From Saccharum officinarum (taxonomy: Eukaryota > Streptophyta > Magnoliopsida > Poales > Poaceae), in contig CM036160.1 in NCBI GenBank assembly GCA_020631735.1, positions 113,814,680 to 113,878,679 of the forward strand: a stretch of DNA of 64,000 nucleotides, given 5' to 3'. Made by a program: the position numbers and the translations under genes. Shown one piece after another: positions 45,482 to 57,936 of the stretch. The notes under the pieces were generated by a model, which was not told the origin of the DNA, made no database searches, and saw only the letters and a program-made list of their open reading frames with translations. Every line of letters starts with the position of its first letter. Within the stretch, counting starts at the first letter, position 1.

Positions 45482-45570
45482 CGTTATCTATACCTAATAT
45501 TTAACGTTTCCTGCCAGGAATCGGTGTGGAGATTTCTTGTCCAATTAGGACTGCACTTCTTGCATGTCTG

Positions 45571-45696
45571 TCTCCACGTAACCTGGCTGGAAATCTCCTC
45601 TGCCTCCACGTAACCTGGCTGGAAGTCACGTAACCTGGCTGGACTTAACCTGGCTGGAAGTCACGTAACCTGGCTGGACTTAACCTGGCGGCTGGC
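45571..45696. repeat. minisatellite on CACGTAACCTGGCTGG
   Basis: Six copies of TAACCTGGC spaced 17-32 bp apart; four have the full CACGTAACCTGGCTGG and alternate with AAGT and ACTT spacers. Confidence 0.85.
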
Positions 45697-46272
45697 AGAC
45701 AGATTTGAGCGGAAACAAAAATAGTGCAGAAATTTTCTATTTTAAATATTAGATATAGATATATAGATAATATAATATAGATCGGTATCCAAAACCCCTC
45801 CCGACGTCTTCCTGACACATCCGATGTGAATTTTTTTTACCCCACTAACTAACACCACCAAATTGGATTCGGACCCTGTTCCCTGGACAGGACACGTAAC
45901 GTACGACATACAGTACAACCAGCTGGGCAGGGCGACCACGACCACTGACAAGGGAGCTCAGCTGCCCCGGACGATACCAGCCACCGCGCGCGGGCTTTGC
46001 GTCGGAGCAGCTCTCCGTGCCGGGCGCCCGGCAGACCGCGCGATTCCGGCGGCAGGCGACAGGGGCGGCAGGCCACGCGGCCGCGCATGAGTAGGTGTGT
46101 CGCTCTGGAGCCCCTCCCTTGCGCGTGCCGCTGCCGGGCTGCCTGCCGCCGAGCGCTTCTTCGCCGCCGAGCCGACATGCTGCTGTGCCATGCCGACGTT
46201 TCAATCCCAAATCTCGTCCGGTTTTATCTGCTTCCACAATGCAAATTCCTCTCGTTTGCCAATTGCAATTCA
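45697..46272. other. intergenic with a GC-rich patch
   Basis: 45870-46190 is GC-rich and open in several frames on both strands, but no frame carries a family motif. I do not call a gene. Confidence 0.4.
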
Positions 46273-46514
46273 GGCCCTGTTTAGATGATTCAAAGTTCCA
46301 AAAATTTTACGAGATTTTCTGTCACATCGAATCTTTGAACACATGTATGAAACATTAAATATAGGTAAAAAAATAACTAATTACACAGTTTGGTTGTAAA
46401 TCACGGGACGAATCTTTCAAACCTAATTAGCCTATGATTGAACACTAATTACCAAATAAAAACGAAAGAGTTACTGTGCTTCCAAAAATTTTACACCCCC
46501 ATCTAAACACAGCC
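46273..46514. mobile_element. Tourist-like MITE (GTTTAG family)
   Basis: GGCCCTGTTTAGATG and CATCTAAACACAGCC ends; TCA on both sides (46270-46272, 46515-46517). Interior as in the other copies. Confidence 0.85.
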
Positions 46515-47862
46515 TCATTTGAATCCCAGAACTATCGGCCCATTTGCAATCCGGGTAATTTTCCCTCATTTCCTGCGCTTTTTCAAACTGATTTTTGTAA
46601 AAAAATTCTATATAACTTCTACGGCTCCTTTCACTATATATCTAGATATAATATATATCTAGGTGTATTATAAAAATTATACATCTAAAAAAGTCCAAAC
46701 AGCTTATAATTTGGAACATGAAATTTCAGTGTTACGTCAGGACCTTAAAAATTAGGGCTACATTTTGAATGTCAAACAAAAAAACTAAATATGAACTAAT
46801 TAAAGGCTTGCTCTTATTAATCAATGATTAGTCAGTATTTAGCGTATTATTATTTTGAGGTGGACATTTTTTCTCGTCACTGTCCTGCTACTGCACTGTA
46901 TCTACCGGTGCAACGGTGCCTGACATCGACATGAAACGGCAGCTGCTGTGTGGTGGTTGTGTTTGCTGACGGAGACAGTTTGCTTCAGACCCCTGGTTTG
47001 TTCTCTCTCGCCAACTGGTTTCCTTTAATCTTCTATTAATTAATTTGTTACTATTAAATGGGGGTGTCAATCGCAGTACTACTATACTACTAGAACAGAT
47101 TGCGACGGCCTCACGGGTTATAATAGTTTCATTCCAGACGAGCTCTGGTTGGACCACCGCTATTTTTGTACTATTCGTTATTAAAATAAAATGGAACAAA
47201 CAAAATTGGCGATATCTAGCTAGCTCGGCATCCCCTTGTATTTTAATCCTTTGAAAAGGTTTCGAGTTTGCAAGATTTCGAGTTTGCTTCGATTTTAATC
47301 CTTTGAAAAGGTCAGGAATAAAGTACTATTAGTAGCAGGGTGCGGTTAGTTGCGTATCGTTTGTGTTAATCAAAGGGCAACATACGAAGCGAACCCCAAA
47401 TCTTGAAGCGGCGAAAATGCGCCCGCATAGTAGCCGCGTGCAAGTCGATATGCGTCGGCGACTTGAGAAAGGGGAGGGAAAAGAAAAGGTACGGATGATT
47501 TTTTTTTTTATATAGGAAAAGGCACGGATGATGAGCATTACAGTACAAAAGAAGCTGCGGATTTGACGAGGACCAACTCTGGACGGCGGCAAAGATTTAC
47601 TTGCAAAAAGCGCGCGAAATATCCTGGAACAAGAGGAACATAAAATATCCTACAGTACCACACAAATTCCACGCTTATTTTAACTTCGATCACAGCTGCA
47701 CGAGACGTGCTTCCTGTCCTTTCGATGCGATCTTCTTCTCCTTTCAAATCCGACGCCCATTAATTCTGGTTGAGGGTGACCAAAAAAAACGTTGGAGTAG
47801 ATCCAGCACAAATCACAATCATTACTATAAAAATGATGGCCTGATTTCGAATTTCCATCCAC
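46515..47862. other. intergenic
   Basis: AT-rich, no gene recognised. A repeated word TTTAATCCTTTGAAAAGGT occurs at about 47240 and 47293. Confidence 0.45.
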
Positions 47863-48105
47863 GGCCCTGTTTAGTTCAGAAAAAAACACTATGCGAAAAA
47901 AAGATTCCCCGTCACATCAAACTTGTGATACATGCATGAAGTATTAAATGTAGATGAAATCAAAAACTAATTGTACAGTTTGGTTGTACTTGACGAGACG
48001 AACGTTTTGAACCTAATTAGTCAACAGTTGGACACTATTTGCCAAATAAAACCAAAACATGCTACAGTACTTTTTTTACACCATTTTTACCATCTAAACA
48101 CACCC
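47863..48105. mobile_element. Tourist-like MITE (GTTTAG family)
   Basis: GGCCCTGTTTAGTTC at the left, CATCTAAACACACCC at the right; CAC on each side is a possible target copy. Confidence 0.75.
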
Positions 48106-48250
48106 CACGTAGCGAGCGTGCCAGTGCCAAACCCGCTGGCTGCCACAGCTTGGCCACAGAGTTTTCTGTGCCACAGCGCATCCCGATGGGTGCCAGCTTT
48201 CAACGCCTCCCCCCCCCCCCAGTCCCCACCCACAGGCGCTTCGAGCCTTG

Positions 48251-48526
48251 GGCCTTGTTTAGATTCTAGAATTCACCCTCAAATTCCACTATGCAAAAAG
48301 AAGATTCTTCATCACATTAAAATGTCGGCACATATATGGAGTACTAAATGTAGATGAAATCAAAAATTAATTGCACAGTTTTGTTGTACTTTACGAGATG
48401 AACATTTTAAGCCTAATTAATTAAGATTTGGACAATTATTAGCACAAAACAACAAAAAGTGCTACACTGTCGGGGGTGGCGCTGTGCCGAATCGGCCACC
48501 CCCGACTCTGGTAACTAAACAAGGCG
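48251..48526. mobile_element. Tourist-like MITE (GTTTAG family)
   Basis: GGCCTTGTTTAGATTC at the left, AACTAAACAAGGCG at the right, TTG on both sides (48248-48250, 48527-48529). Confidence 0.78.
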
Positions 48527-49290
48527 TTGGAAGCCAATGTTCTCCGTTCCCTCCATATTTAAACGCGCCTCGGGCGTGGCACCGCGCCGCGCCACGCCAC
48601 AGCCGCGTGCGGCGCGGACAGGCTGACCGGTGGGTCCAGGTAGCCAATGGCGTCTTCGGACCCCACCTAGCAGTGAGACACGTGCTGGGTAGGGGTACCC
48701 GGGAGGAAAAACGCCAGTGCCGAGCCGGGGCATGCATGAATAGTGATCACGGCCAATGAATGGTCCGCTTCGGGCTTGTCAAACCAGCCGCACTACATGT
48801 TTATGGTGTTCACACGACACAAAGCCTGCTACTACTACCTGCTGCTTGGAAGCTGCGCAAGCAGATTGACCAGCTCTCAAAGAAGTTCAAAACTTCGAAT
48901 TCTTACTCTTTCAAAATTGACCAAAACTTTAATAAACTCCGTGGAAGACGTCGCCCTCCAAAAATTGACTAAAACCGTCGACCGAATAGAAATTTCAAAC
49001 TATGGGCTATGTTTGGCAAGTACGTAGGTTTCCAGAAATTTTAAACTATGTGCCTTGTTTGGAAACTAGAACCATGGAAAGTACGGAGTACGTACCACTA
49101 GGTAGAAACAAATGTTAATGTTTCCAAGCAGGCCGGCCAGGTGCGGGTGAATCTAGGCGCCACGAACAAATCATCACTTGTAAGCCATGATGATATTTCC
49201 TCGTCTCGCCATCGCAATTCAGCCTCTGCAGGAGACAAGCTACGCTGAATTCAGCGAAAAGGCCGACCCCCAAAAGGCACTCGCGAGCTA

Positions 49291-49498
49291 GGCCTAGTAT
49301 CACTTTCGTCTTATTTGGTAAATATTGTCCAATCATGGACCAACTAGGCTCAAAAGATTCATCTCGTGATTTCCAACTAAACTGTGTAATTAGTTATTTT
49401 TTTACCTACATTTAATACTCTATGCAAGCGGCTAAAAATTGATGTGACGGAGAGAGTGAAAAAACTTAGAATTTTGAGGTGAACTAAACAAGGGCCTG
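49291..49498. mobile_element. Tourist-like MITE, left end truncated
   Basis: Reverse-oriented family copy ending GAACTAAACAAGGGCC; the left terminus is shortened (GGCCTAGTATCACTTTC). Confidence 0.65.
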
Positions 49499-49632
49499 GT
49501 CTGAAAAGCAGGGCGGGCGCAGCGCCAAAGCAGCGGAGAACATCCTCATTCCGATGACAGCGTAGCCGTAGTAGAGTAGAAAGCGTCCCAACCGAGGCAA
49601 AACCACGCATTCATCCTTCGAAAGAAGCTCAA

Positions 49633-49919
49633 GGCCGTGTTTAATTGGCCCGAACTGGGCCAGCCGAAACACTGTATGGTATTATAGCAGTATTTTGTTT
49701 TTATTTAGTAAAAATTGTCTGTTTTTATTTAGTAAAAATTGTCCAACATTGACTAATTAGGCTCAAAACGTCCGTCTCGCAAAGTACAACAAAACTGTGC
49801 AATTAGTTTTTGATTTCATCTACATTTAGTACTCCATGCATATACCGACATTTTGATGTAACGAAGAATCTTCTTTTTGCATAGTAAAATTTGGGAAAAT
49901 ATTTGGGATCTAACCGAGG
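49633..49919. mobile_element. Tourist-like MITE (GTTTAG family)
   Basis: GGCCGTGTTTAATTGGCC at the left and GGGATCTAACCGAGG at the right around a reverse-oriented family interior, with a short internal duplication of TTTTTATTTAGTAAAAATTG. Confidence 0.65.
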
Positions 49920-50240
49920 CACAAGATCAGAAAGCGTATTCGACTCAGCATTGTATCTTTACAAGTTTGATTGACAACCACTAGGAGGACCAGCCATTGT
50001 GACCAAGGTCAGAGAACATGCAAGACATGCATGCATGCACCTCACCCTCACTCAGTGCCGGAGCACTGTGAGCAATTCCGAAACAAGCCTTACGCCTTAT
50101 TGCTGTTTATGTACTGGCCTGGACTAAAAAATTTAGTAGCCGATAAAAAGGGGGAAAAAAAAGAAGAATCAAGTTTTCAAAGGGGATTTGAAGGTTACAA
50201 TCTATGATCCCTGGTGCTCAAAGGAACTGGAATTGGTGCC

Positions 50241-52655
50241 TCATCTTGACCAATTCCTGTTGCTATTGATGTTGCTGTTATTCCTTGGCTTGCCACTAGG
50301 CTGGAAATTCCGGTTGTTGTTCCCTTGCTTGGGCAGATTTTGCGGATCCACCATTTGTATGTTTCTCTGCTTCTTTGCTGCAGTGGCGCAAAGTAGAGAA
50401 ATCGTGATTAAAACTCTTATCACATAATAGCTTCATCAGTAGCATGATATAGCAACCAGAACAAGAAAGGTGTCCAAATCAAACTATACTATAGGCATGG
50501 CAGCATCGGCACCATGATTAACAATGAGAAGATATCTATAGCCCTAGTGGCATGCTGCATACCGTTATCAAATTCTTGGTAGCCTTCCTGAAGCTTTCTC
50601 TTTGTTGCCTCTAGCTTCGCATTCTTTGCGAGTTCTAGCTTTGCTCGCACAGAATTTGCGTCAAGTTGGGCCACCGATTTCTATAGATAGATCAAGCGGA
50701 GTTCAGACCAAACTTGCGGCAATTATATCAGTACGTACAATTTGTCGACAACATGAAATGCTCACCTCAGACACAGCCGATTGCAACCTGCCTTGAGCTG
50801 GTGAGGCGTCCTGATACTGCCTAGGCCTCGCCTGCGGTCTCCCAGGGCCTGACTCTACATTTGAGGGTCTAGCAAGCATCTCTGCGACAAACTGCTCTTT
50901 TGTCTGCCCGTTGCTGAGTTCCTGCGGCCGAGACTGCCTCGGGGCAGATTGTTCTTGCCTCCAGTATGGCTCTGGATCATACCGCTCGCCCATTGGCGGA
51001 GGCCTTTTAACTTGTTCTTGGTTCATTGGATACCGCTGGCCAAAATCCCTACCGGCATTGTTCATGACGCCTGAATTGAATTCATTGAACAACCAAGATA
51101 ATAAATACAAATTCCTAACCAAGAATAATCAGAGGGAGGGGATTGATGAGCATCCGATCACTCACTTCCATCGCTACCCATTCCATCAGAGAACTTGGAA
51201 CCTGGGTTTTCCTGAGGAATGACGAGATGGAGCAGTGTCAGATCACACCATGGACCATGCATGTTTTTCCGCACTATAGTATACATGCTGACTCGATTGA
51301 TTTTGGTACCGTTTTCAGATTTCCCGTCACATCGAATCTTTGGACGCATGCATGAAGCATTAAATATAGATAAAAAATAAAACTAATTATACAGTTTAGA
51401 CGAAATGGACGAGACAAATCTTTTAAGCCTAATTAGACCATGATTGGACACTAATTGCCAAATAACAACGAAACTGCTACAGTTTCATTTCGCCAAAAAA
51501 TTTGCCAACTAAACGCATTTGTTGTAAATCACATACCTCGGACAGCCGAATTGTAGTGCTTGGCGTTGCAAAGAGGTCACCTTCATCCATGTGGATGGAA
51601 GCCGCCCCTCGATCCTCCTGCTCCAAGCTGGAAGGACCCATGGACTGAGGTGTTTGATCTGCGGATCGTTGCGGAACCGCTGATCAACCAGTCATGTGTA
51701 GCACTACTAATGGTGAGCTAATTTTGCTTGTTACCTACCTACAACAGCCTCTCTGCGGCGAGCAATCCACACGTCAACTGTGTGTTTCCAGTCTCTGGGA
51801 TTCACACCAAACATGTCAACATAGAGAACCAGCAAGAAAACAACCCCAAAAGGCTTTCTGAATGATACAGATGGAAACATACTCGATGAGCGATCTCACG
51901 AGATTCCGAATCTGCTTGGAGCTGTGCTTCCGGAAGTTGGCAACTGCTTTGCCAATCGCAGTGACCTATCAAACGAGTGAACATGAACGCTTGTAAGAGA
52001 CACTAACGAATTAATAAGGTTGGAGGAATTAATCCATCATAAACGGATTATGGTGGCGGCGGTGGCTCACATCCAAGGTGTCAAACGCGAGGTCCAGCTC
52101 CTGCAGCCGCCGGAGTAGCTCCAGCAACTCGGACTCCGACTGCAACAACGTGAGAGCAGAGAAGATTCAGTGCGAGTTACCAGTATGGAACCGGCGGCGA
52201 TAAAAACGGCGGCGGCAGAACGGTGCAGAGGTGAGGAGGAGAGGTACCTTTTCTTTGTCGTTGAGGAGGACGGCCTTGATGCGCTCCGTCTCGGTGAGGA
52301 CAGGATCGTCGCAGCGCGGCGCGCCGTCGTCGGTGATGGCCTCGGCGCGGTCGGAGCTGCAGAGGCTGGGCACGCTGGCGGCGCCCTCGGGGTGGAGCTG
52401 CGCCGGCGTGGGCGCCCCGGCCACGGGGGTTCCCCCCGCGGCTCCTCCCTGGCCCGCCGCCGCCGCACCCGCCGCCGCGGCGCCGGTCACCAGGAGCGCG
52501 GTAAAGAGGCGCTCGGCGATGCCGTCGCGGCGCTCCCGGAGGGCGGTCGGGTGGTCGGACGCGGCGACGGTGATGGCCGCGTCGATGGCGTCGAAGATGT
52601 TGTCCCCCGCGCCGCGGAAGAAACCGAGCCAGTAGTCCCTCGACGGCGGCGCCAT
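50241..52655 (-). CDS. MED26: Mediator subunit 26-like protein (TFIIS N-terminal domain)
   Basis: Eight exons inferred on the minus strand: 52248-52655, 52071-52139, 51883-51965, 51739-51794, 51537-51658, 50766-51070, 50563-50680 and 50241-50377, about 432 codons. The N-terminus (DNIFDAIDAAITVAASDHP) and the TFIIS-N/LW fold spread over exons 1-4 (ELLELLRRLQELDLAFDTLD, VGKAV-like IGKAVANFRKHSS, QIRNLVRSLIEDWK) match plant MED26-type proteins, which link Mediator to elongation factors in the nucleus. The tail is Gln/Arg/Pro-rich with a Lys-rich helix (ATKRKLQEGYQEF), also as in that family. Phases agree at every junction except exon 5 to exon 6, where one base is missing; that makes the copy possibly damaged or the acceptor wrong. 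A MITE sits in intron 5. Confidence 0.82.
51290..51520. mobile_element. GTTTAG-family MITE in MED26 intron 5
   Basis: Interior CCCGTCACATCGAATCTTTG...TTAAGCCTAATTAGACC...CAACGAAACTGCTACAG and right end CCAACTAAACGC; the left end is eroded. It occupies about half of intron 5. Confidence 0.7.
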
Positions 52656-55600
52656 CGCCGATCAATCGGCCGGCCGGCCCGCCTTGTCAAGACCGCCCGG
52701 ACGAGCGCACGCACTTCTCCCTCCCTAGTAGCAGATTAAATTTACGTTTTTTTCCAGTTCGATTCGATTGATTGGGTTCTTCTTTCTTCGGTTACACGGG
52801 TTCAGGAACAGGGTTGAGAAAAAAACAAAAGAGATGTGTGGATTGCCACGCCCGGACGCAAGAACTCGCCGGCGGATTCAAGAGGGCACGGGAGAACCCC
52901 AAGAAGACGCGACGAGGAAAGGAGAAGGCGGCGGCAAGGGCGAAGAAAAGGGTTTCCTCCTCCCGCCGTCCCGTCTCTGTTCTCTCTGCCTCACCTCTCT
53001 CCTGGGTTGGGCTCTCGTTCCGGGTGCGTGCGTGACTATTCTGATGCTTGTCCTGTCTACCTGTGCCTATCTGCCTATCCCCTCGCGACCTGCCCCCACA
53101 GGAGCGAGACGACGACGACGATACGAGTGGGGAGGGAGAGGGGGAGTGGGGGAGAGAGAAGGCGGGGTCGAGGGGGGTGGGGGTGGTGGTGGTGGGCCGC
53201 GTTGCGGTGGCTGTTCGCTGTTGCGATTGCTCGCGGATTCGCGCGAGCGCAGCGCCGCAATCAGTGTGCGTGGGCGTGCGCTGCCGTGGCCCGTGGGGAG
53301 GGGAGGAAGCGGTAAGCCGCGTGCGCGCGTGTCGCCACCGCGCGCGGGGCTTGTGTTTTTGTTTTGTTGCAGGATAGACACGCGCGCGTGGCAGCAGCCA
53401 CGGCTCACCAAAATTCCAAAGCGAGGTAGGAGGAGTAGGTTCGGGTTCTCTTTGTGTGACCTCTCCAAATCCGCTACGATGATCGCTAGAAACATGCTTG
53501 TTAAAGTAACTCTAGATATAGGTCTTTTTGGAGCATGCTAACGGGAGTAAACCAGCTAATAGCTTTACACTAGTGGTGTTGTTATTAGCTCAGCTGAGCC
53601 CCATTTAGATGCTCCAGCTATACTAATATTTGGGTAAATATTACACGTTAATAACTTTCCAAACATTAGCTAAAATAGTTCATTTTAATTTTAAGCTATT
53701 GGTTGGGTTATTAGCTCGGTATATAGAACCTTTAAAGCTGATTTTAACAGCTAACTATTAGCATCCAAACATGTCTTTACATCTCCATAAATAGGTTTTA
53801 TGTGTACTATATACACTAGTAATAATTGGTAAAATATACCCCTTTTGGTATTCTAGCACTATTATTCCATCTATCTATTCAAAAAAACCATGGCATTCTA
53901 GCACTATTGTCCTAGAAAATTGTCATTCTAGCCCGCTAAGCATCTAGCGTATTTAGATCATGAAAAAAATCAAACAAATTAAATTTGGCCATTAATTTCT
54001 TTTAAATATATTGTTGTTTGCCAAAGAGAATCAATATCTTCTCATAGATACTTTGAATACGAATCTATTGATACAACTTTTATAATCAAGATTGTATATA
54101 ATTTGAATAATTATTGATCTGAGTTTATATAAGTTGACTTTTCCCATACAAATTGTGATGATCATATTGAAATAGATGGAGCATATACCTGCACGTGCGG
54201 TGGTTCCTTAATTATATGAGCGTGCGCATGTGGTTATTGTTGGTGGTTACCTAATCGACAACCTTGTTTAGGGGAAACGTCTCTAATAAATAGTTAGGAC
54301 CTCGTTTAACAAAAAAAATGTCTCTAATAAATAGGGTACCATGGTTCCCCTATACACAAGTTTGCCTGAAAATTCTGAGGATGTCAAGTCTCCTATGGAT
54401 CGAGGGAATACTATATTTTATATATTATAATACGAATTAATGGTCAAAGCTGTTTTTATTGGTGTAGGTGACATATCAATGATCCAAATCAACGGTCTTT
54501 AATGAGTAGGGGAGTGCTAATTTCTAATCAAAATGGTTGAGCATCTCAACTAAAAGCATTCATGCTGCGCATCAGTTCATTTGTCGTTTCCATCATTTTC
54601 TTGGTTATTCGTATGCATGCTTTCCTGTTGAAATATGTTTCTTTCCTTCAAGTCCACAACTTTAGTTTTGCTAGATAGCTTTTTAAAAAAGGTTCTGCTA
54701 AGATTGAACGTGTCCTAGAGTCTAGAGGTGACTAGTTGCATCGTATTGGGAAATACTACTACTATTAGGAAAGCACTACGAAGAAAGCGAGGCAGGGGCT
54801 ATGCACGGCCACTAGGTTTCTGTTATTTTCCTCTTTATGTGTGTATATATATATAAAAAATTGGTCATTTGGTTCTGGAGCTTGTCTTTTTTTCACGATC
54901 CTACCCCACGTATCCATCAATGCAAGACTATTTTGGTTTTGGGGGAAAAAATTCTGCAATTTTGTTCCAGTTTCTTGCCAGTAGCTACCAGATCAACATC
55001 ATCTTAAATTTCACTTTAAGTATGAATCTATTGATCCATTCTTTCCATACCAATATGCACATATATAGCTTGATCCTCTTGTATTGTATATCTACAGCAG
55101 CGATCTTATGTTTCAAAAAAGAAAAAGAAAAAAACAGCAGCGATCTTAGCAAAAAGATCCTAGCAGTAGTAACACAAAAGTGGCAACTATTTTTATGTGT
55201 GGAGGGCTGGAGGCATGCTGTATGTGTGTGGATTTTCGTTCGACCAATTGACCGGTAGAAAACGGCCGGAGGAAAGTGCACGCGGCTGCGGTGTGGGTGT
55301 GGCACTCCGTACTCGGCTACTCGCTCTCAGTTCTCACATGCAACGCAGAGGGAGAGGGAGGAACCACGAACGGAACGGATGACGACTGTGTAAGTCATGG
55401 TGGGCCCATCTTTCGCGGAACCGACCGGAAAAGCTCTCGCATGCGGACGCCCGCGGCCTACCATACCAACCAGCTTCGTTAAAAATTCATGAGGATTCAC
55501 GTACCGTGGAGTACGTGTGTGACGTGGCATGCCAGCATTATATAGGCTTTTTTAATTAACTCCTTCCCTCTTTCGACTTTGGTTCACCTCTCGGTCGCCA

Positions 55601-55776
55601 TAATTGAATCGAATCGAATCGAGTCTCATTCGTATCTGCGACGCTGTATTATAGAGGAAAAGGAGAATAAAAATAAACAGGAAATCTGCCGTGCTGACGG
55701 ACAATTAGTAGGAGCTAGTACTGATTGTGCAGGTACGAACAAAAGGGAAAATCTTTGGTCATACGTATTACGGCCT
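52656..55776. other. intergenic upstream of MED26
   Basis: 52700-53500 is GC-rich and open in several frames, including a 257-codon plus-strand frame with no motif and strong low-complexity; this is probably the promoter/5' region of the minus-strand gene. From 53560 onward the DNA is AT-rich with nothing recognised. Confidence 0.45.
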
Positions 55777-55985
55777 GCCCTTGTTTAGATCACCTCAAAA
55801 TTCCAATTTTTTTCACTCTCTCGCCATCACATCAATTTTTAGCCGCTTGCATGGAGTACTAAATGTAGGTAAAAAAAATATCTAATTACACAATTTAGTT
55901 TAAAATCACGAGATGAATCTTTTGAGCCTAGTTGGTCTACGATTGGACAATATTTATTAAATAAGACGAAAATGATACTATTCAT
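55777..55985. mobile_element. Tourist-like MITE, right end missing
   Basis: GCCCTTGTTTAGATCACC at the left and the family interior (GAGCCTAGTTGGTCTACG...AAATGATACTATTCAT); no right terminal repeat. Confidence 0.65.
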
Positions 55986-56149
55986 CAGACTGAAAAGATC
56001 TTCCCTGACCCCGACGGCCTGACCATGAAATCTGTGTTGTACTGTATATTGCTTGGGATTTTCCCAGTGACGTTCCCAGTTGGAGCAGGAGAAATCCCAC
56101 TCGATCCCCGAGCCAGATCTCTACACCCACGCGTCTCACTATCCTCGGT

Positions 56150-56262
56150 CCCGTTCGGCTAATCGTTTCTGCGGCTGCTGATGCTAATTTGTTGTGAGAG
56201 AAAATTACTGTTGAATGGCTGGTTGATTCTGGCTGATAAGCTCAAGTGAATAGGGTCCTTGC
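56150..56262. mobile_element. short MITE (GAGAGAAAA core)
   Basis: GGTCCCGTTCGGCTAATCG at the left, AAGTGAATAGGGTCC at the right, core TTGTTGTGAGAGAAAATTAC. Confidence 0.6.
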
Positions 56263-56422
56263 TATGCTTTGCATCCGCTGGGACTGGGACTGGGGATGGT
56301 GCATTCTGCGGTCTGTCTGCAGCACCCAGGTTACGGTAGAGCCATAGAGGTGCTCGAAATAGTGCCCCACTTTGCTGCTGTGCACCTACTGTAGTTACAG
56401 TCGGTTGCTGGCTGTAGAGTTC

Positions 56423-57489
56423 TGTCGGTACCAATAGTATAGGGGTACCCACATTTATCGATAATAAAAGCAAAAGCGACTAAATCACGGCAGAACGCAG
56501 CCCACCTCAAACCGCACGAAAGGTCCGTCTCGCGCGAGGCCGGCTCGACGGAATGCCTCGACCGCATCCCATCTCCGACTCGTGTGAGGCCTCCTCGACG
56601 GGAGGCCTCGACCGCACCCCGTCCCGCACGACAAAACGCCTCGACCGCACTCCGACTCGCGTGGGCCCGGGTCGAGGTGCTCGACCCCCTCTCTTTACCT
56701 ACCCCAGGACAAAAGCCTTAGCATTTAATGCAATTACCTACTACCACCTACCGGCATGGCTACGAGCATGGTCGACGTGGGAACAATGCCAGTATCAGTC
56801 GTCACTGTTTTACCGCCCATTCCGTGATGGGAGGTGAAAACTGACACTGTACCCACCTTACCGTGCACTGTGCGACACTAGTAACCCTCGAGAGAGAATA
56901 CGACAAAGTCCGTACACCGCGATTCCAGGGATTCGGACTTATCCGTTCGCCCTCGACCCCGCCTCGACGCCCGGCATGACTCAACAGGGAAGGGAGGACG
57001 GCATGGCATGGCGCTCCGGGTCATTTCGGCGTCCCGTCCTCTGTAACACCATGGTGTCCAGGGATGGCCTCCCATTTCTAGGGCACGTCGCTACAGCCAC
57101 CTCGACAGTGATCGACAAAACATCATCTCAAGGCATCCGTTGCCCTGGCCTCCTCTCGTCCTATAAAAGGGTAGGCCAGGGCTCTGGAGAAGACGACGGA
57201 CGACAAGCCATACACAAGATAGCGATCAACATCGCAAGCAATCATCTTATAGTTCCTTTTTCTCCTCTTTGAGACCTGGGCTCACCGCCCTCTCTCGCAA
57301 GCTTGTAACCCCTACGCAAGCACCTCGGTGCAAGGAAATACAAAATCTCTCCTCCCCCGCTGGACGTAGGGCCTTCTTTTACCCGAACCAGGATAAACCT
57401 CCATGTGTTCTCCTTGCATCACCATCTAGGAAAGGGACACGCAGCATTTACTCGTTGGTCTAGGACCCCCTCGGGTCCGAACACCGACA
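56423..57489 (+). repeat. 5' LTR of the Gypsy-type element
   Basis: 1,067 bp from TGTCGGTACC to CCGAACACCGACA, with TGTCGG/CCGACA inverted ends. A TATAAAAG box lies at 57162-57169. The upstream part has repeated CCTCGACCGCA words. Confidence 0.78.
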
Positions 57490-57490
57490 G

Positions 57491-57509
57491 TTGGCGCGCC
57501 AGGTAGGGG
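57491..57509 (+). other. primer-binding site region of the Gypsy-type element
   Basis: TTGGCGCGCCAGGTAGGGG begins one base after the LTR end, the position and style of a tRNA primer site; the tRNA species is not assigned. Confidence 0.6.
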
Positions 57510-57549
57510 ATCGCTGCGTGCCAACGTCGCTTTCCCGCCTTTTTCCTGA

Positions 57550-57936
57550 ATGGCTGACCCCGAACGCCCTATCCCGTTGGCCACGGTGATCTGGTTCGGG
57601 AGTTTGGAGTTCATGTCGCTTGGCTACGGCTACGATATGGTCCTACTCCCACCAAGGCACCCAACTGACGAAGATTACGAGCTCTCCCAGCCTGGGGGAG
57701 CAATCCGCCGGTATCGTCGTTCCAGGCAGGCGCGAGCCACCCGACGACGACGAGCCCGGCGCAACCACCGTCTTCATCTCGCGGAGGGTGACGGGATTCC
57801 CCGGTCTGGCACCCCCCAGCCGGACGCCAACCCAGACTTCCTCGTTGAAGGTCTGGGCAGGATAAGCTTGGCCGAGGATCACATGCCAACAGAGAATCCC
57901 GCCGCTCCCCCGTCCGATGAGACACCGCTACCCGGA
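57550..57936 (+). pseudogene. N-terminal piece of Gypsy gag
   Basis: An ATG at 57550 opens about 129 codons (MADPERPIPLATVIW...), rich in Arg and Pro, truncated by the Copia LTR, whose first bases supply the stop. No domain is visible in this piece. Confidence 0.5.

Larger units (their letters stand above)
56423..57936 (+). mobile_element. Gypsy-type LTR retrotransposon, 5' part
   Basis: A 5' LTR followed by a primer site and the start of gag, cut at 57937 by a SIRE-like Copia element. The remainder should lie beyond the window. The Gypsy class is inferred from the LTR/leader style and from absence of a Met-tRNA primer site, not from pol. Confidence 0.72.

Noticed and set aside
45849..46237. 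Overlapping minus-strand frames of 109-130 codons
   Set aside because: Arg/Ala-rich products of a GC-rich patch, open on both strands without a recognised domain.
52768..53541. 257-codon plus-strand open frame upstream of MED26
   Set aside because: Low-complexity Arg/Gly sequence in a GC-rich patch that is open in several frames on both strands; no family motif.
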